Shown: positions 55,673 to 64,000 of the stretch, piece after piece
Layout of the letters: every line of letters begins with the position of its first letter
Numbering within the stretch: the first letter of the stretch is position 1
Assembly (NCBI GenBank): GCA_041890495.1
Contig: CP169086.1
Location: forward strand, 4,712,001-4,776,000
DNA from: Escherichia boydii
GTDB taxonomy: Bacteria; Pseudomonadota; Gammaproteobacteria; Enterobacterales; Enterobacteriaceae
Length of the DNA stretch: 64,000 nt
Direction of reading: 5' to 3'
Made by a program: the position numbers and the translations under genes
The notes under the pieces: model-generated
Told to the model about the DNA's origin: nothing
Databases searched by the model: none
What the model saw: only the letters and a program-made list of their open reading frames with translations

Positions 55673-56170
55673 ATGACTGACAGTGAACTGATGCAGTTAA
55701 GTGAACAGGTTGGGCAGGCGCTGAAAGCCCGTGGCGCAACCGTAACAACTGCCGAGTCTTGTACCGGTGGTTGGGTAGCGAAAGTGATTACCGATATTGC
55801 CGGTAGCTCCGCCTGGTTTGAACGCGGATTTGTCACCTACAGTAACGAAGCCAAAGCGCAGATGATCGGCGTACGCGAAGAGACGCTGGCGCAGCATGGC
55901 GCGGTGAGTGAACCCGTCGTGGTGGAAATGGCGATAGGCGCACTGAAAGCGGCTCGTGCTGATTATGCCGTGTCTATTAGTGGTATCGCCGGGCCGGATG
56001 GCGGCAGTGAAGAGAAGCCTGTCGGCACCGTCTGGTTTGCTTTTGCCACTGCCCGCGGTGAAGGCATTACCCGGCGGGAATGCTTCAGCGGCGACCGTGA
56101 TGCGGTGCGTCGTCAGGCTACTGCGTATGCATTGCAGACCTTGTGGCAACAATTTCTACAAAACACTTGA
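55673..56170 (+). CDS. pncC: Nicotinamide-nucleotide amidohydrolase PncC
   Basis: A 165-residue CinA C-terminal-type enzyme that deamidates NMN to nicotinate mononucleotide in the pyridine nucleotide cycle. Catalytic Ser region TAESCTGGWVA and ISGIAGPDGG are conserved. ATG at 55673 chosen over adjacent GTG. Next to recA as in E. coli (formerly ygaD). Confidence 0.95.
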   Translation: MTDSELMQLSEQVGQALKARGATVTTAESCTGGWVAKVITDIAGSSAWFERGFVTYSNEAKAQMIGVREETLAQHGAVSEPVVVEMAIGALKAARADYAVSISGIAGPDGGSEEKPVGTVWFAFATARGEGITRRECFSGDRDAVRRQATAYALQTLWQQFLQNT

Positions 56171-56190
56171 TACTGTATGAGCATACAGTA
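56171..56190. promoter_or_regulatory. LexA box of recA
   Basis: CTGTATGAGCATACAG within TA...TA flanks is the known recA SOS operator, one base after the pncC stop and 60 bases before recA. Confidence 0.97.
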
Positions 56191-56249
56191 TAATTGCTTC
56201 AACAGAACATATTGACTATCCGGTATTACCCGGCATGACAGGAGTAAAA

Positions 56250-57311
56250 ATGGCTATCGACGAAAACAAACAGAAAGCGTTGGCGGCAGCACTGGGCCAG
56301 ATTGAGAAACAATTTGGTAAAGGCTCCATCATGCGCCTGGGTGAAGACCGTTCCATGGATGTGGAAACCATCTCTACCGGTTCGCTTTCACTGGATATCG
56401 CGCTTGGGGCAGGTGGTCTGCCGATGGGCCGTATCGTCGAAATCTACGGACCGGAATCTTCCGGTAAAACCACGCTGACGCTGCAGGTGATCGCCGCAGC
56501 GCAGCGTGAAGGTAAAACCTGTGCGTTTATCGATGCTGAACACGCGCTGGACCCAATCTACGCACGTAAACTGGGCGTCGATATCGACAACCTGCTGTGC
56601 TCCCAGCCGGACACCGGCGAGCAGGCACTGGAAATCTGTGACGCCCTGGCGCGTTCTGGCGCAGTAGACGTTATCGTCGTTGACTCCGTGGCGGCACTGA
56701 CGCCGAAAGCGGAAATCGAAGGCGAAATCGGCGACTCTCACATGGGCCTTGCGGCACGTATGATGAGCCAGGCGATGCGTAAGCTGGCGGGTAACCTGAA
56801 GCAGTCCAACACGCTGCTGATCTTCATCAACCAGATCCGTATGAAAATTGGTGTGATGTTCGGTAACCCGGAAACCACTACCGGTGGTAACGCGCTGAAA
56901 TTCTACGCCTCTGTTCGTCTCGACATCCGTCGTATCGGCGCGGTGAAAGAGGGCGAAAACGTGGTGGGTAGCGAAACCCGCGTGAAAGTGGTGAAGAACA
57001 AAATCGCTGCGCCGTTTAAACAGGCTGAATTCCAGATCCTCTACGGCGAAGGTATCAACTTCTACGGCGAACTGGTTGACCTGGGCGTAAAAGAGAAGCT
57101 GATCGAGAAAGCAGGCGCGTGGTACAGCTACAAAGGTGAGAAGATCGGTCAGGGTAAAGCGAATGCGACTGCCTGGCTGAAAGATAACCCGGAAACCGCG
57201 AAAGAGATCGAGAAGAAAGTACGTGAGTTGCTGCTGAGCAACCCGAACTCAACGCCGGATTTCTCTGTAGATGATAGCGAAGGCGTAGCAGAAACTAACG
57301 AAGATTTTTAA
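56250..57311 (+). CDS. recA: Recombinase RecA
   Basis: A 353-residue strand-exchange ATPase and LexA co-protease. Walker [11 protein letters not shown], Walker [11 protein letters not shown], loop residues around [19 protein letters not shown], acidic tail [13 protein letters not shown] at 56250 with site GGAG (ORF extends upstream without a ribosome site). Identical to E. coli RecA as far as I can recall. SOS-induced. Confidence 0.98.
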
Positions 57312-57329
57312 TCGTCTTGTTTGATACAC

Positions 57330-57361
57330 AAGGGTCGCATCTGCGGCCCTTTTGCTTTTTT
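57330..57361 (+). terminator. recA terminator
   Basis: AAGGGTCGCATCTGCGGCCC followed by TTTTGCTTTTTT lies 20 bases after the recA stop; partial read-through gives recX expression in E. coli. Confidence 0.93.
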
Positions 57362-57379
57362 AAGTTGTAAGGATATGCC

Positions 57380-57880
57380 ATGACAGAATCAACATCCCGT
57401 CGCCCGGCATATGCTCGCCTGTTGGATCGTGCGGTACGCATTCTGGCGGTGCGCGATCACAGTGAGCAAGAACTGCGACGTAAACTCGCGGCACCGATTA
57501 TGGGCAAAAATGGCCCAGAAGAGATTGATGCTACGGCAGAAGATTACGAGCGCGTTATTGCCTGGTGCCATGAACATGGCTATCTCGATGACAGCCGATT
57601 TGTTGCGCGCTTTATCGCCAGCCGTAGCCGCAAAGGTTATGGACCTGCGCGTATTCGCCAGGAACTGAATCAGAAAGGTATTTCCCGCGAAGCGACAGAA
57701 AAAGCGATGCGTGAATGTGACATCGACTGGTGCGCACTGGCGCGCGATCAGGCGACGCGAAAATATGGCGAACCTTTGCCAACTGTCTTTTCAGAAAAAG
57801 TTAAGATCCAGCGTTTTCTGCTCTATCGTGGCTATCTGATGGAAGATATCCAGGAGATTTGGCGAAATTTTGCCGACTGA
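57380..57880 (+). CDS. recX: RecX, regulator of RecA
   Basis: A 166-residue helical protein that caps RecA filaments and blocks their growth. Three-helix repeats are visible (HSEQELRRKL; SRKGYGPARIRQELNQKGIS; KIQRFLLYRGYLMEDI). Lies 68 bases after recA beyond its terminator. Confidence 0.97.
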   Translation: MTESTSRRPAYARLLDRAVRILAVRDHSEQELRRKLAAPIMGKNGPEEIDATAEDYERVIAWCHEHGYLDDSRFVARFIASRSRKGYGPARIRQELNQKGISREATEKAMRECDIDWCALARDQATRKYGEPLPTVFSEKVKIQRFLLYRGYLMEDIQEIWRNFAD

Positions 57881-58007
57881 ACGCATACGGTATTTTACTT
57901 CCCAGTCAAGAAAACTTATCTTATTCCCACTTTTCAGTTACCAGCCCGGCGGTTAAGACACGCTGGAGCTGGTGGCGATATTTCGTTAGCTTGATTTCAG
58001 GATAATT

Positions 58008-60638
58008 ATGAGCAAGAGCACCGCTGAGATCCGTCAGGCGTTTCTCGACTTTTTCCATAGTAAGGGACATCAGGTAGTTGCCAGCAGCTCCCTGGTACCC
58101 CATAACGACCCAACTTTGTTGTTTACCAACGCCGGGATGAACCAGTTCAAGGATGTGTTCCTTGGGCTCGACAAGCGTAATTATTCCCGCGCTACCACTT
58201 CCCAACGCTGCGTGCGTGCGGGTGGTAAACACAACGACCTGGAAAACGTCGGTTACACCGCGCGTCACCATACCTTCTTCGAAATGCTGGGCAACTTCAG
58301 CTTCGGCGACTATTTCAAACACGATGCCATTCAGTTTGCATGGGAACTGCTGACCAGCGAAAAATGGTTTGCCCTGCCGAAAGAGCGTCTGTGGGTTACC
58401 GTCTATGAAAGCGACGACGAAGCCTACGAAATCTGGGAAAAAGAAGTAGGGATCCCGCGCGAACGTATTATTCGCATCGGCGATAACAAAGGTGCGCCAT
58501 ACGCATCTGACAACTTCTGGCAGATGGGTGACACTGGTCCGTGCGGCCCGTGCACCGAAATCTTCTACGATCACGGCGACCACATTTGGGGGGGCCCTCC
58601 GGGAAGCCCGGAAGAAGACGGCGACCGCTACATTGAGATCTGGAACATCGTCTTCATGCAGTTCAACCGCCAGGCCGATGGCACGATGGAACCGCTGCCG
58701 AAGCCGTCTGTAGATACCGGTATGGGTCTGGAGCGTATTGCTGCGGTGCTGCAACACGTTAACTCTAACTATGACATCGACCTGTTCCGCACGCTGATCC
58801 AGGCGGTAGCGAAAGTCACTGGCGCAACCGATCTGAGCAATAAATCGCTGCGCGTAATCGCTGACCACATTCGTTCTTGTGCGTTCCTGATCGCGGATGG
58901 CGTAATGCCGTCCAATGAAAACCGTGGTTATGTACTGCGTCGTATCATTCGTCGCGCAGTGCGTCACGGTAATATGCTCGGCGCGAAAGAAACCTTCTTC
59001 TACAAACTGGTTGGTCCGCTGATCGACGTTATGGGCTCTGCGGGTGAAGACCTGAAACGCCAGCAGGCGCAGGTTGAGCAGGTGCTGAAGACTGAAGAAG
59101 AGCAGTTTGCTCGTACTCTGGAGCGCGGTCTGGCGTTGCTGGATGAAGAGCTGGCAAAACTTTCTGGTGATACGCTGGATGGTGAAACTGCTTTCCGTCT
59201 GTACGACACCTATGGCTTCCCGGTTGACCTGACGGCTGATGTTTGTCGTGAGCGCAACATCAAAGTTGACGAAGCTGGTTTTGAAGCTGCAATGGAAGAG
59301 CAGCGTCGTCGCGCGCGCGAAGCCAGCGGCTTTGGTGCCGATTACAACGCAATGATCCGTGTTGACAGTGCATCTGAATTTAAAGGCTATGACCATCTGG
59401 AACTGAACGGCAAAGTGACTGCGCTGTTTGTTGATGGTAAAGCGGTTGATGCCATCAATGCAGGCCAGGAAGCTGTGGTCGTGCTGGATCAAACGCCATT
59501 CTATGCGGAATCCGGCGGTCAGGTTGGCGATAAAGGCGAACTGAAAGGCGCTAACTTCTCCTTTGCGGTGGAAGATACGCAGAAATACGGCCAGGCGATT
59601 GGTCACATCGGTAAACTTGCTGCGGGTTCTCTGAAAGTGGGCGACGCGGTGCAGGCTGATGTTGATGAGGCTCGTCGCGCCCGTATTCGTCTGAATCACT
59701 CCGCAACGCACCTGATGCACGCTGCGCTGCGCCAGGTTCTGGGTACTCATGTATCGCAGAAAGGTTCACTGGTTAACGACAAGGTGCTGCGCTTCGACTT
59801 CTCACACAACGAAGCGATGAAACCAGAAGAGATTCGTGCGGTCGAAGACCTGGTGAACACACAGATTCGTCGCAATTTGCCGATCGAAACCAACATCATG
59901 GATCTCGAAGCGGCGAAAGCGAAAGGTGCGATGGCGCTGTTCGGCGAGAAGTATGATGAGCGCGTACGCGTGCTGAGCATGGGCGATTTCTCTACCGAGT
60001 TGTGTGGCGGTACTCACGCCAGCCGCACTGGTGATATTGGTCTGTTCCGCATCATCTCTGAATCGGGTACTGCTGCAGGCGTTCGTCGTATCGAAGCGGT
60101 AACCGGAGAAGGTGCTATCGCCACCGTTCATGCAGACAGCGATCGCTTAAGCGAAGTCGCGCATCTGCTGAAAGGCGATAGCAATAATCTGGCTGATAAA
60201 GTGCGCTCAGTACTGGAACGTACGCGTCAGCTGGAAAAAGAGTTACAACAGCTTAAAGAACAAGCTGCCGCACAGGAGAGCGCAAATCTTTCCAGTAAGG
60301 CAATTGATGTTAATGGTGTTAAGCTGTTGGTTAGCGAGCTTAGCGGTGTTGAGCCGAAAATGTTGCGTACCATGGTTGACGATTTAAAAAATCAGCTGGG
60401 GTCGACAATTATCGTGCTGGCAACGGTAGTCGAAGGTAAGGTTTCTCTGATTGCAGGCGTATCTAAGGACGTCACAGATCGTGTGAAAGCAGGGGAACTG
60501 ATTGGTATGGTCGCTCAGCAGGTGGGCGGCAAGGGTGGTGGACGTCCTGACATGGCGCAAGCCGGTGGTACGGATGCTGCGGCCTTACCTGCAGCGTTAG
60601 CCAGTGTGAAAGGCTGGGTCAGCGCGAAATTGCAATAA
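58008..60638 (+). CDS. alaS: Alanyl-tRNA synthetase
   Basis: An 876-residue class II synthetase. N-terminal catalytic core ([20 protein letters not shown]), editing domain with zinc/His motif [14 protein letters not shown] and [13 protein letters not shown], and the C-Ala domain with Gly-rich end [18 protein letters not shown] at 58008 matches E. coli. Confidence 0.98.
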
Positions 60639-60653
60639 TATAAGCGTCAGGCA

Positions 60654-60686
60654 ATGCCGTGGACTCGCTTCACGGCATTCGCATTA
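60654..60686 (+). terminator. Hairpin after alaS
   Basis: AATGCCGTG and CACGGCATT pair around nine bases just after alaS, without a good T tract. The remaining bases to 60872 hold the csrA promoters; no other gene is seen there. Confidence 0.45.
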
Positions 60687-60872
60687 ACGCTATCGACAAC
60701 GATAAAGTCAGGTTGAAGTTGTGTATATCGGCTAAACTTAGGTTTAACAGAATGTAATGCCATGACTGCTTAGATGTAATGTGTTTGTCATTGCTTACTT
60801 TTTGGCGTTATATGATGGATAATGCCGGGATACAGAGAGACCCGACTCTTTTAATCTTTCAAGGAGCAAAGA

Positions 60873-61058
60873 ATGCTGATTCTGACTCGTCGAGTTGGTG
60901 AGACCCTCATGATTGGGGATGAGGTCACCGTGACAGTTTTAGGGGTAAAGGGCAACCAGGTACGTATTGGCGTAAATGCCCCGAAGGAAGTTTCTGTTCA
61001 CCGTGAAGAGATCTACCAGCGTATCCAGGCTGAAAAATCCCAGCAGTCCAGTTACTAA
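60873..61058 (+). CDS. csrA: Carbon storage regulator CsrA
   Basis: A 61-residue homodimeric RNA-binding protein ([20 protein letters not shown], key Arg in [11 protein letters not shown]) that binds GGA motifs and controls translation of glycogen, motility and biofilm genes. Ribosome site AAGGAG itself contains a GGA, compatible with autocontrol. Confidence 0.98.
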
Positions 61059-61283
61059 TCTTTCCGCGTCTCATCTTTATCGGTGAGACGCACCCTCAAA
61101 ATTTCTCCTTCACTCTATAGTCTTTTCGCTTTACTCCCGTTCATTCAACTTAAGTCTCCATTTTTTTGCATTACTACTATCTGTCAGACCTCCATTCTTC
61201 TGTTGATAAAACACTCTTTTTGACGTTTTTACAGACTAATTGAACGTGAAGTGTGCAAACGATAAAAGTGTAGGAAAAATTGT
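61059..61283. other. csrA-serV gap
   Basis: Contains a hairpin GCGTCTCA...TGAGACGC (61068-61091) that may end csrA transcripts; otherwise no gene is seen before the tRNA promoter. Confidence 0.5.
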
Positions 61284-61311
61284 TTGACTTATAAGTCTCA
61301 GAAAGTAATAT
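61284..61311 (+). promoter_or_regulatory. Promoter of the serV-argVYZQ tRNA operon
   Basis: TTGACT (-35) and TAATAT (-10) spaced by 16 bases, followed by a GCGCC discriminator typical of stringently controlled tRNA promoters; the first tRNA starts about 60 bases downstream. Confidence 0.75.
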
Positions 61312-61373
61312 GTGCGCCACGCAGCGACGATGAGCGATAAACAAGTTCTTCGAAGCACTCGTAAGAGGCGTGT

Positions 61374-61466
61374 GGTGAGGTGGCCGAGAGGCTGAAGGCG
61401 CTCCCCTGCTAAGGGAGTATGCGGTCAAAAGCTGCATCCGGGGTTCGAATCCCCGCCTCACCGCCA
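61374..61466 (+). tRNA. serV: tRNA-Ser(GCU)
   Basis: 93 bases with long variable arm, anticodon GCT in CCCTGCTAAG, T-arm GGTTCGAATCC and encoded CCA end (CCGCCA). First gene of the tRNA operon as in E. coli. Confidence 0.97.
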
Positions 61467-61469
61467 TTT

Positions 61470-61546
61470 GCATCCGTAGCTCAGCTGGATAGAGTACTCG
61501 GCTACGAACCGAGCGGTCGGAGGTTCGAATCCTCCCGGATGCACCA
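61470..61546 (+). tRNA. argV: tRNA-Arg(ACG), copy 1
   Basis: 77 bases, GCATCCG acceptor, anticodon ACG in GGCTACGAACC, encoded CCA. Three bases after serV. Identical to the next three copies. Confidence 0.97.
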
Positions 61547-61558
61547 TATTCTACGTAC

Positions 61559-61680
61559 TTTCAGCGATGAAGGTATGGAAGAGGTGGCGGTAATAACCGC
61601 AGGCACCAGGGAGGATAACGTTGCTTTAGCAACGGCCCGAAGGGCGAGCCGCAAGGCGAGTAATCCTCCCGGATGCACCA
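61559..61680. repeat. tRNA-spacer repeat A1 ending in a tRNA 3' fragment
   Basis: A unit of about 122 bases starting near TTTCAGCGATGAAGG and ending CCTCCCGGATGCACCA, a copy of the last 16 bases of tRNA-Arg. It recurs at 61973-62094 and, more diverged, at 62248-62368. Confidence 0.85.
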
Positions 61681-61744
61681 TCTCTTACTTGATACGGCTT
61701 TAGTAGCGGTATCAAAAAATCTGCAGTAAAGTAAGTTTCCCGAT
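61681..61744. repeat. tRNA-spacer repeat B1
   Basis: Begins TCTCTTACTTGATA and ends CCCGAT just before the next tRNA; recurs at 61822-61883 and 62095-62158. Confidence 0.8.
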
Positions 61745-61821
61745 GCATCCGTAGCTCAGCTGGATAGAGTACTCGGCTACGAACCGAGCGGTCGGAGGTT
61801 CGAATCCTCCCGGATGCACCA
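61745..61821 (+). tRNA. argY: tRNA-Arg(ACG), copy 2
   Basis: 77 bases, identical to copy 1, anticodon ACG, encoded CCA. Confidence 0.97.
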
Positions 61822-61883
61822 TCTCTTACTTGATATGGCTTTAGTAGCGGTATCAATATCAGCAGTAAAATAAATTTCCCGAT

Positions 61884-61960
61884 GCATCCGTAGCTCAGCT
61901 GGATAGAGTACTCGGCTACGAACCGAGCGGTCGGAGGTTCGAATCCTCCCGGATGCACCA
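61884..61960 (+). tRNA. argZ: tRNA-Arg(ACG), copy 3
   Basis: 77 bases, identical to copy 1, anticodon ACG, encoded CCA. Confidence 0.97.
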
Positions 61961-61972
61961 TATTCTCCGAAA

Positions 61973-62094
61973 TCTTCAGCAATGAAGGTATCGAAGAGGT
62001 AGCGGAATTAACCGCAGGCACTAGGGATGATAACGTTGCTTTAGCAACGGCCCGAAGGGCGAGCCGCAAGGCGAGTAATCCTCCCGGATGCACC
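61973..62094. repeat. tRNA-spacer repeat A2
   Basis: Second copy of the long spacer unit, again ending with the 16-base tRNA-Arg 3' fragment. Confidence 0.85.
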
Positions 62095-62158
62095 ATCTCT
62101 TAATTGATATGGCTTTAGTAGCGGTATCAATATCAGCAGTAGAATAAGTTTTCCCGAT

Positions 62159-62235
62159 GCATCCGTAGCTCAGCTGGATAGAGTACTCGGCTACGAACCG
62201 AGCGGTCGGAGGTTCGAATCCTCCCGGATGCACCA
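62159..62235 (+). tRNA. argQ: tRNA-Arg(ACG), copy 4
   Basis: 77 bases, identical to copy 1, anticodon ACG, encoded CCA. Last tRNA of the operon. Confidence 0.97.
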
Positions 62236-62247
62236 TATTCTCCGTAA

Positions 62248-62368
62248 CCTTCAGCAATGAAGGTATCGAAGAGATAGCGGTATTAACCGCAGGCACCAGG
62301 AAGGATAACGTTGCGCCAGCAACGGCCCGAAGGGCGAACGTCAGTGAGTCATCCTCCCGGATGCACCA
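62248..62368. repeat. tRNA-spacer repeat A3
   Basis: Third, more diverged copy (AACGTTGCGCCAGCAACG and GAACGTCAGTGAGTCATCC differ from copies 1 and 2), closing the array with the same tRNA 3' fragment. Confidence 0.8.
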
Positions 62369-62495
62369 TCTTCTCCAAAAAATTTCCTTCAAAAATATCT
62401 CATTTCTAAATAACTCCTTTATCTCTTCGCCATCAGCGACAAAATCAAGCAATTACGCTAAAGTAGCGTCATATTTTTCGACTTGCGAGAAGACC

Positions 62496-63062
62496 ATGTA
62501 CGAGCGTTATGCAGGTTTAATTTTTGATATGGATGGCACAATCCTGGATACGGAGCCTACGCACCGTAAAGCGTGGCGCGAAGTATTAGGGCACTACGGT
62601 CTTCAGTACGATATTCAGGCGATGATTGCGCTTAATGGATCGCCCACCTGGCGTATTGCTCAGGCAATTATTGAGCTGAATCAGGCCGATCTCGACCCGC
62701 ATGCGTTAGCGCGTGAAAAAACAGAAGCAGTAAGAAGTATGCTGCTGGATAGCGTCGAACCGCTTCCTCTTGTTGATGTGGTGAAAAGTTGGCATGGTCG
62801 TCGCCCAATGGCTGTAGGAACGGGGAATGAAAGCGCCATCGCTGAGGCATTGCTGGCGCACCTGGGATTACGCCATTATTTTGACGCCGTCGTCGCTGCC
62901 GATCACGTCAAACACCATAAACCCGCGCCAGACACATTTTTGTTGTGCGCGCAGCGTATGGGCGTGCAACCGACGCAGTGTGTGGTCTTTGAAGATGCCG
63001 ATTTCGGTATTCAGGCGGCCCGTGCAGCAGGCATGGACGCCGTGGATGTTCGCTTGCTGTGA
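62496..63062 (+). CDS. yqaB: YqaB, HAD-family sugar phosphatase
   Basis: A 188-residue haloacid-dehalogenase-type hydrolase that acts on fructose 1-phosphate in vitro. Motifs: nucleophile DMDGTILDTEP, Thr/Ser in VGTGNESAI, Lys in KHHKPAPD and acidic FEDADFG. ATG at 62496 (MYERYAGLIF) is the family start; a longer frame has no ribosome site. Confidence 0.96.
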   Translation: MYERYAGLIFDMDGTILDTEPTHRKAWREVLGHYGLQYDIQAMIALNGSPTWRIAQAIIELNQADLDPHALAREKTEAVRSMLLDSVEPLPLVDVVKSWHGRRPMAVGTGNESAIAEALLAHLGLRHYFDAVVAADHVKHHKPAPDTFLLCAQRMGVQPTQCVVFEDADFGIQAARAAGMDAVDVRLL

Positions 63063-63487
63063 GTGAAGCGTTATCGCTTTTCTCGTTGTTTGCCAGTAGT
63101 TTTCTCAGCGCTACACTATTACCCGGCAACTCCGAAGTCGTGCTGGTGGCAATGTTGCTTTCCGGGATCAGTCATCCCTGGGTTTTAGTTTTAACAGCAA
63201 CAATGGGTAATAGCCTTGGAGGGTTAACTAACGTTATCCTTGGGCGTTTCTTTCCATTGCGTAAAACATCGCGCTGGCAAGAGAAAGCTACCGGCTGGCT
63301 GAAACGCTATGGTGCAGTCACGCTATTATTAAGCTGGATGCCCGTGGTTGGCGATTTACTGTGTCTGTTAGCGGGATGGATGCGCATCTCGTGGGGACCG
63401 GTAATCTTTTTTTTGTGCCTTGGTAAAGCGTTACGCTATGTTGCAGTTGCAGCAGCGACCGTTCAGGGCATGATGTGGTGGCACTAA
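63059..63487 (+). CDS. yqaA: YqaA, DedA/VTT-type membrane protein
   Basis: A 142-residue inner-membrane protein of the DedA (SNARE-associated) superfamily with about four segments; family region GNSLGGLTNVILGR and the amphipathic WLKRYGAVTLLLSWMPVVGD. GTG start overlaps the yqaB stop. Function unknown, possibly lipid transport. Confidence 0.94.
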   Translation: MSEALSLFSLFASSFLSATLLPGNSEVVLVAMLLSGISHPWVLVLTATMGNSLGGLTNVILGRFFPLRKTSRWQEKATGWLKRYGAVTLLLSWMPVVGDLLCLLAGWMRISWGPVIFFLCLGKALRYVAVAAATVQGMMWWH

Positions 63488-63559
63488 TTGTAGGCCTGCA
63501 CATATGGTCACCATTACAGTTATGCTAATTAAAACGATTTTGACAGGCGGGAGGTCAAT

Positions 63560-64000
63560 TTGATCCCGGACGTATCACAGGCGCTGGCCTGGCTGGAAAA
63601 ACATCCTCAGGCGTTAAAGGGGATACAGCGTGGGCTGGAGCGCGAAACTTTGCGTGTTAATGCTGATGGCACACTGGCAACAACAGGTCATCCTGAAGCA
63701 TTAGGTTCCGCACTGACGCACAAATGGATTACTACCGATTTTGCGGAAGCATTGCTGGAATTCATTACACCAGTGGATGGTGATATTGAACATATGCTGA
63801 CCTTTATGCGCGATCTGCATCGTTATACGGCGCGCAATATGGGCGATGAGCGGATGTGGCCGTTAAGTATGCCATGCTACATCGCAGAAGGTCAGGACAT
63901 CGAACTGGCACAGTACGGCACTTCTAACACCGGACGCTTTAAAACGCTGTATCGTGAAGGGCTGAAAAATCGCTACGGCGCGCTGATGCAAACCATTTCC
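63560..64000 (+). CDS. gshA: Glutamate-cysteine ligase (5' part)
   Basis: The first 147 codons of the 518-residue enzyme that makes gamma-glutamylcysteine, the first step to glutathione; the rest is beyond the window. It starts at the unusual TTG at 63560 (IPDVSQALAWLEKHPQAL follows), with GGGAGG six bases upstream, as in E. coli. The substrate-site region RGLERETLRV is present. Confidence 0.97.
   Translation, partial: MIPDVSQALAWLEKHPQALKGIQRGLERETLRVNADGTLATTGHPEALGSALTHKWITTDFAEALLEFITPVDGDIEHMLTFMRDLHRYTARNMGDERMWPLSMPCYIAEGQDIELAQYGTSNTGRFKTLYREGLKNRYGALMQTIS

Noticed and set aside
57921..59750. 609-codon open frame on the reverse strand over alaS
   Set aside because: It lies wholly antisense to the conserved alaS gene, has no ribosome site and encodes a His/Arg/Val-rich protein typical of antisense shadow of GC-rich coding DNA.
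61470..62368. Evenly spaced repeats that could suggest a CRISPR array
   Set aside because: The 77-base repeats fold as tRNA-Arg and the spacers are themselves repeated; no cas genes are present.

Overview
The window is enterobacterial chromosome from the mutS-fhlA-hyp/hyc-norVW-srl-mltB-recA-alaS-csrA-gshA neighbourhood. Gene order, the TTG start of gshA, the LexA box before recA, the serV-argVYZQ tRNA cluster and near-perfect protein matches (from memory) to Escherichia coli identify long stretches as E. coli type. Other stretches are clearly not: they are GC-rich, carry genes E. coli K-12 lacks here (a siderophore-type ABC transporter with an MFS exporter, a NiCoT nickel permease, an SgrR-like regulator, a Zur-type zinc ABC transporter) and encode diverged HydN, HypF, FhlA ends and HypE C-terminus, as in Enterobacter-like relatives. 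The two types alternate, with switches inside conserved genes (fhlA, hypE, ascG, norW, mltB). This could be true interspecies mosaicism or a cross-species assembly. Clusters of one- or two-base indels break mutS, fhlA, hypE, hypD, hycA and ascG although their proteins are otherwise perfectly conserved, which points to sequence error in those patches.

Layout. 1-1.2 kb: end of a phenolic-acid decarboxylase operon. 1.3-3.85 kb: mutS (reverse, many frameshifts). 3.78-13.14 kb: an AT-rich, about 9.3-kb integrated island sitting inside the 5' end of mutS, flanked by a 23-bp direct repeat; the original mutS start is stranded at its far end. 13.2-18.1 kb: SymE-like toxin, ygbA, MFS exporter and Fur-type siderophore ABC importer. 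18.2-24 kb: fhlA and hypEDCBA; 24.2-32 kb: the hycA-I formate hydrogenlyase operon; 32.2-36.4 kb: ascBF and ascG (beta-glucosides); 36.5-40.3 kb: hydN, hypF and a nickel transporter; 40.3-42.2 kb: SgrR-like regulator and a 52-residue protein; 42.5-46.8 kb: norVW and norR (nitric oxide); 46.8-51.7 kb: the sorbitol operon; 52-53.1 kb: mltB; 53.2-55.6 kb: zinc ABC transporter with a truncated binding protein; 55.7-64 kb: pncC, recA, recX, alaS, csrA, five tRNAs, yqaB, yqaA and the start of gshA.

Functionally most of the window is anaerobic hydrogen metabolism: FhlA senses formate and drives sigma-54 promoters for hyp, hyc and hydN-hypF; Hyp proteins and the nickel importer build the NiFe site of HycE; HycI trims HycE.

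The most unusual region is the island. Its core is integrase, then a translationally coupled pair (109-110 aa plus 1117 aa), then a helix-turn-helix protein. The small protein ends, and the large one begins, with the same short glycine/aspartate-rich motif (HYGxGDNVxRDK). The large protein looks like helical repeats followed by a GreA/B-C-like segment and a possible PIN nuclease. This looks like an anti-phage or abortive-infection pair, probably related to the two-gene GAPS6 type, with the shared motif as a likely homotypic contact. Small membrane proteins and a lipoprotein of unknown role fill the rest.
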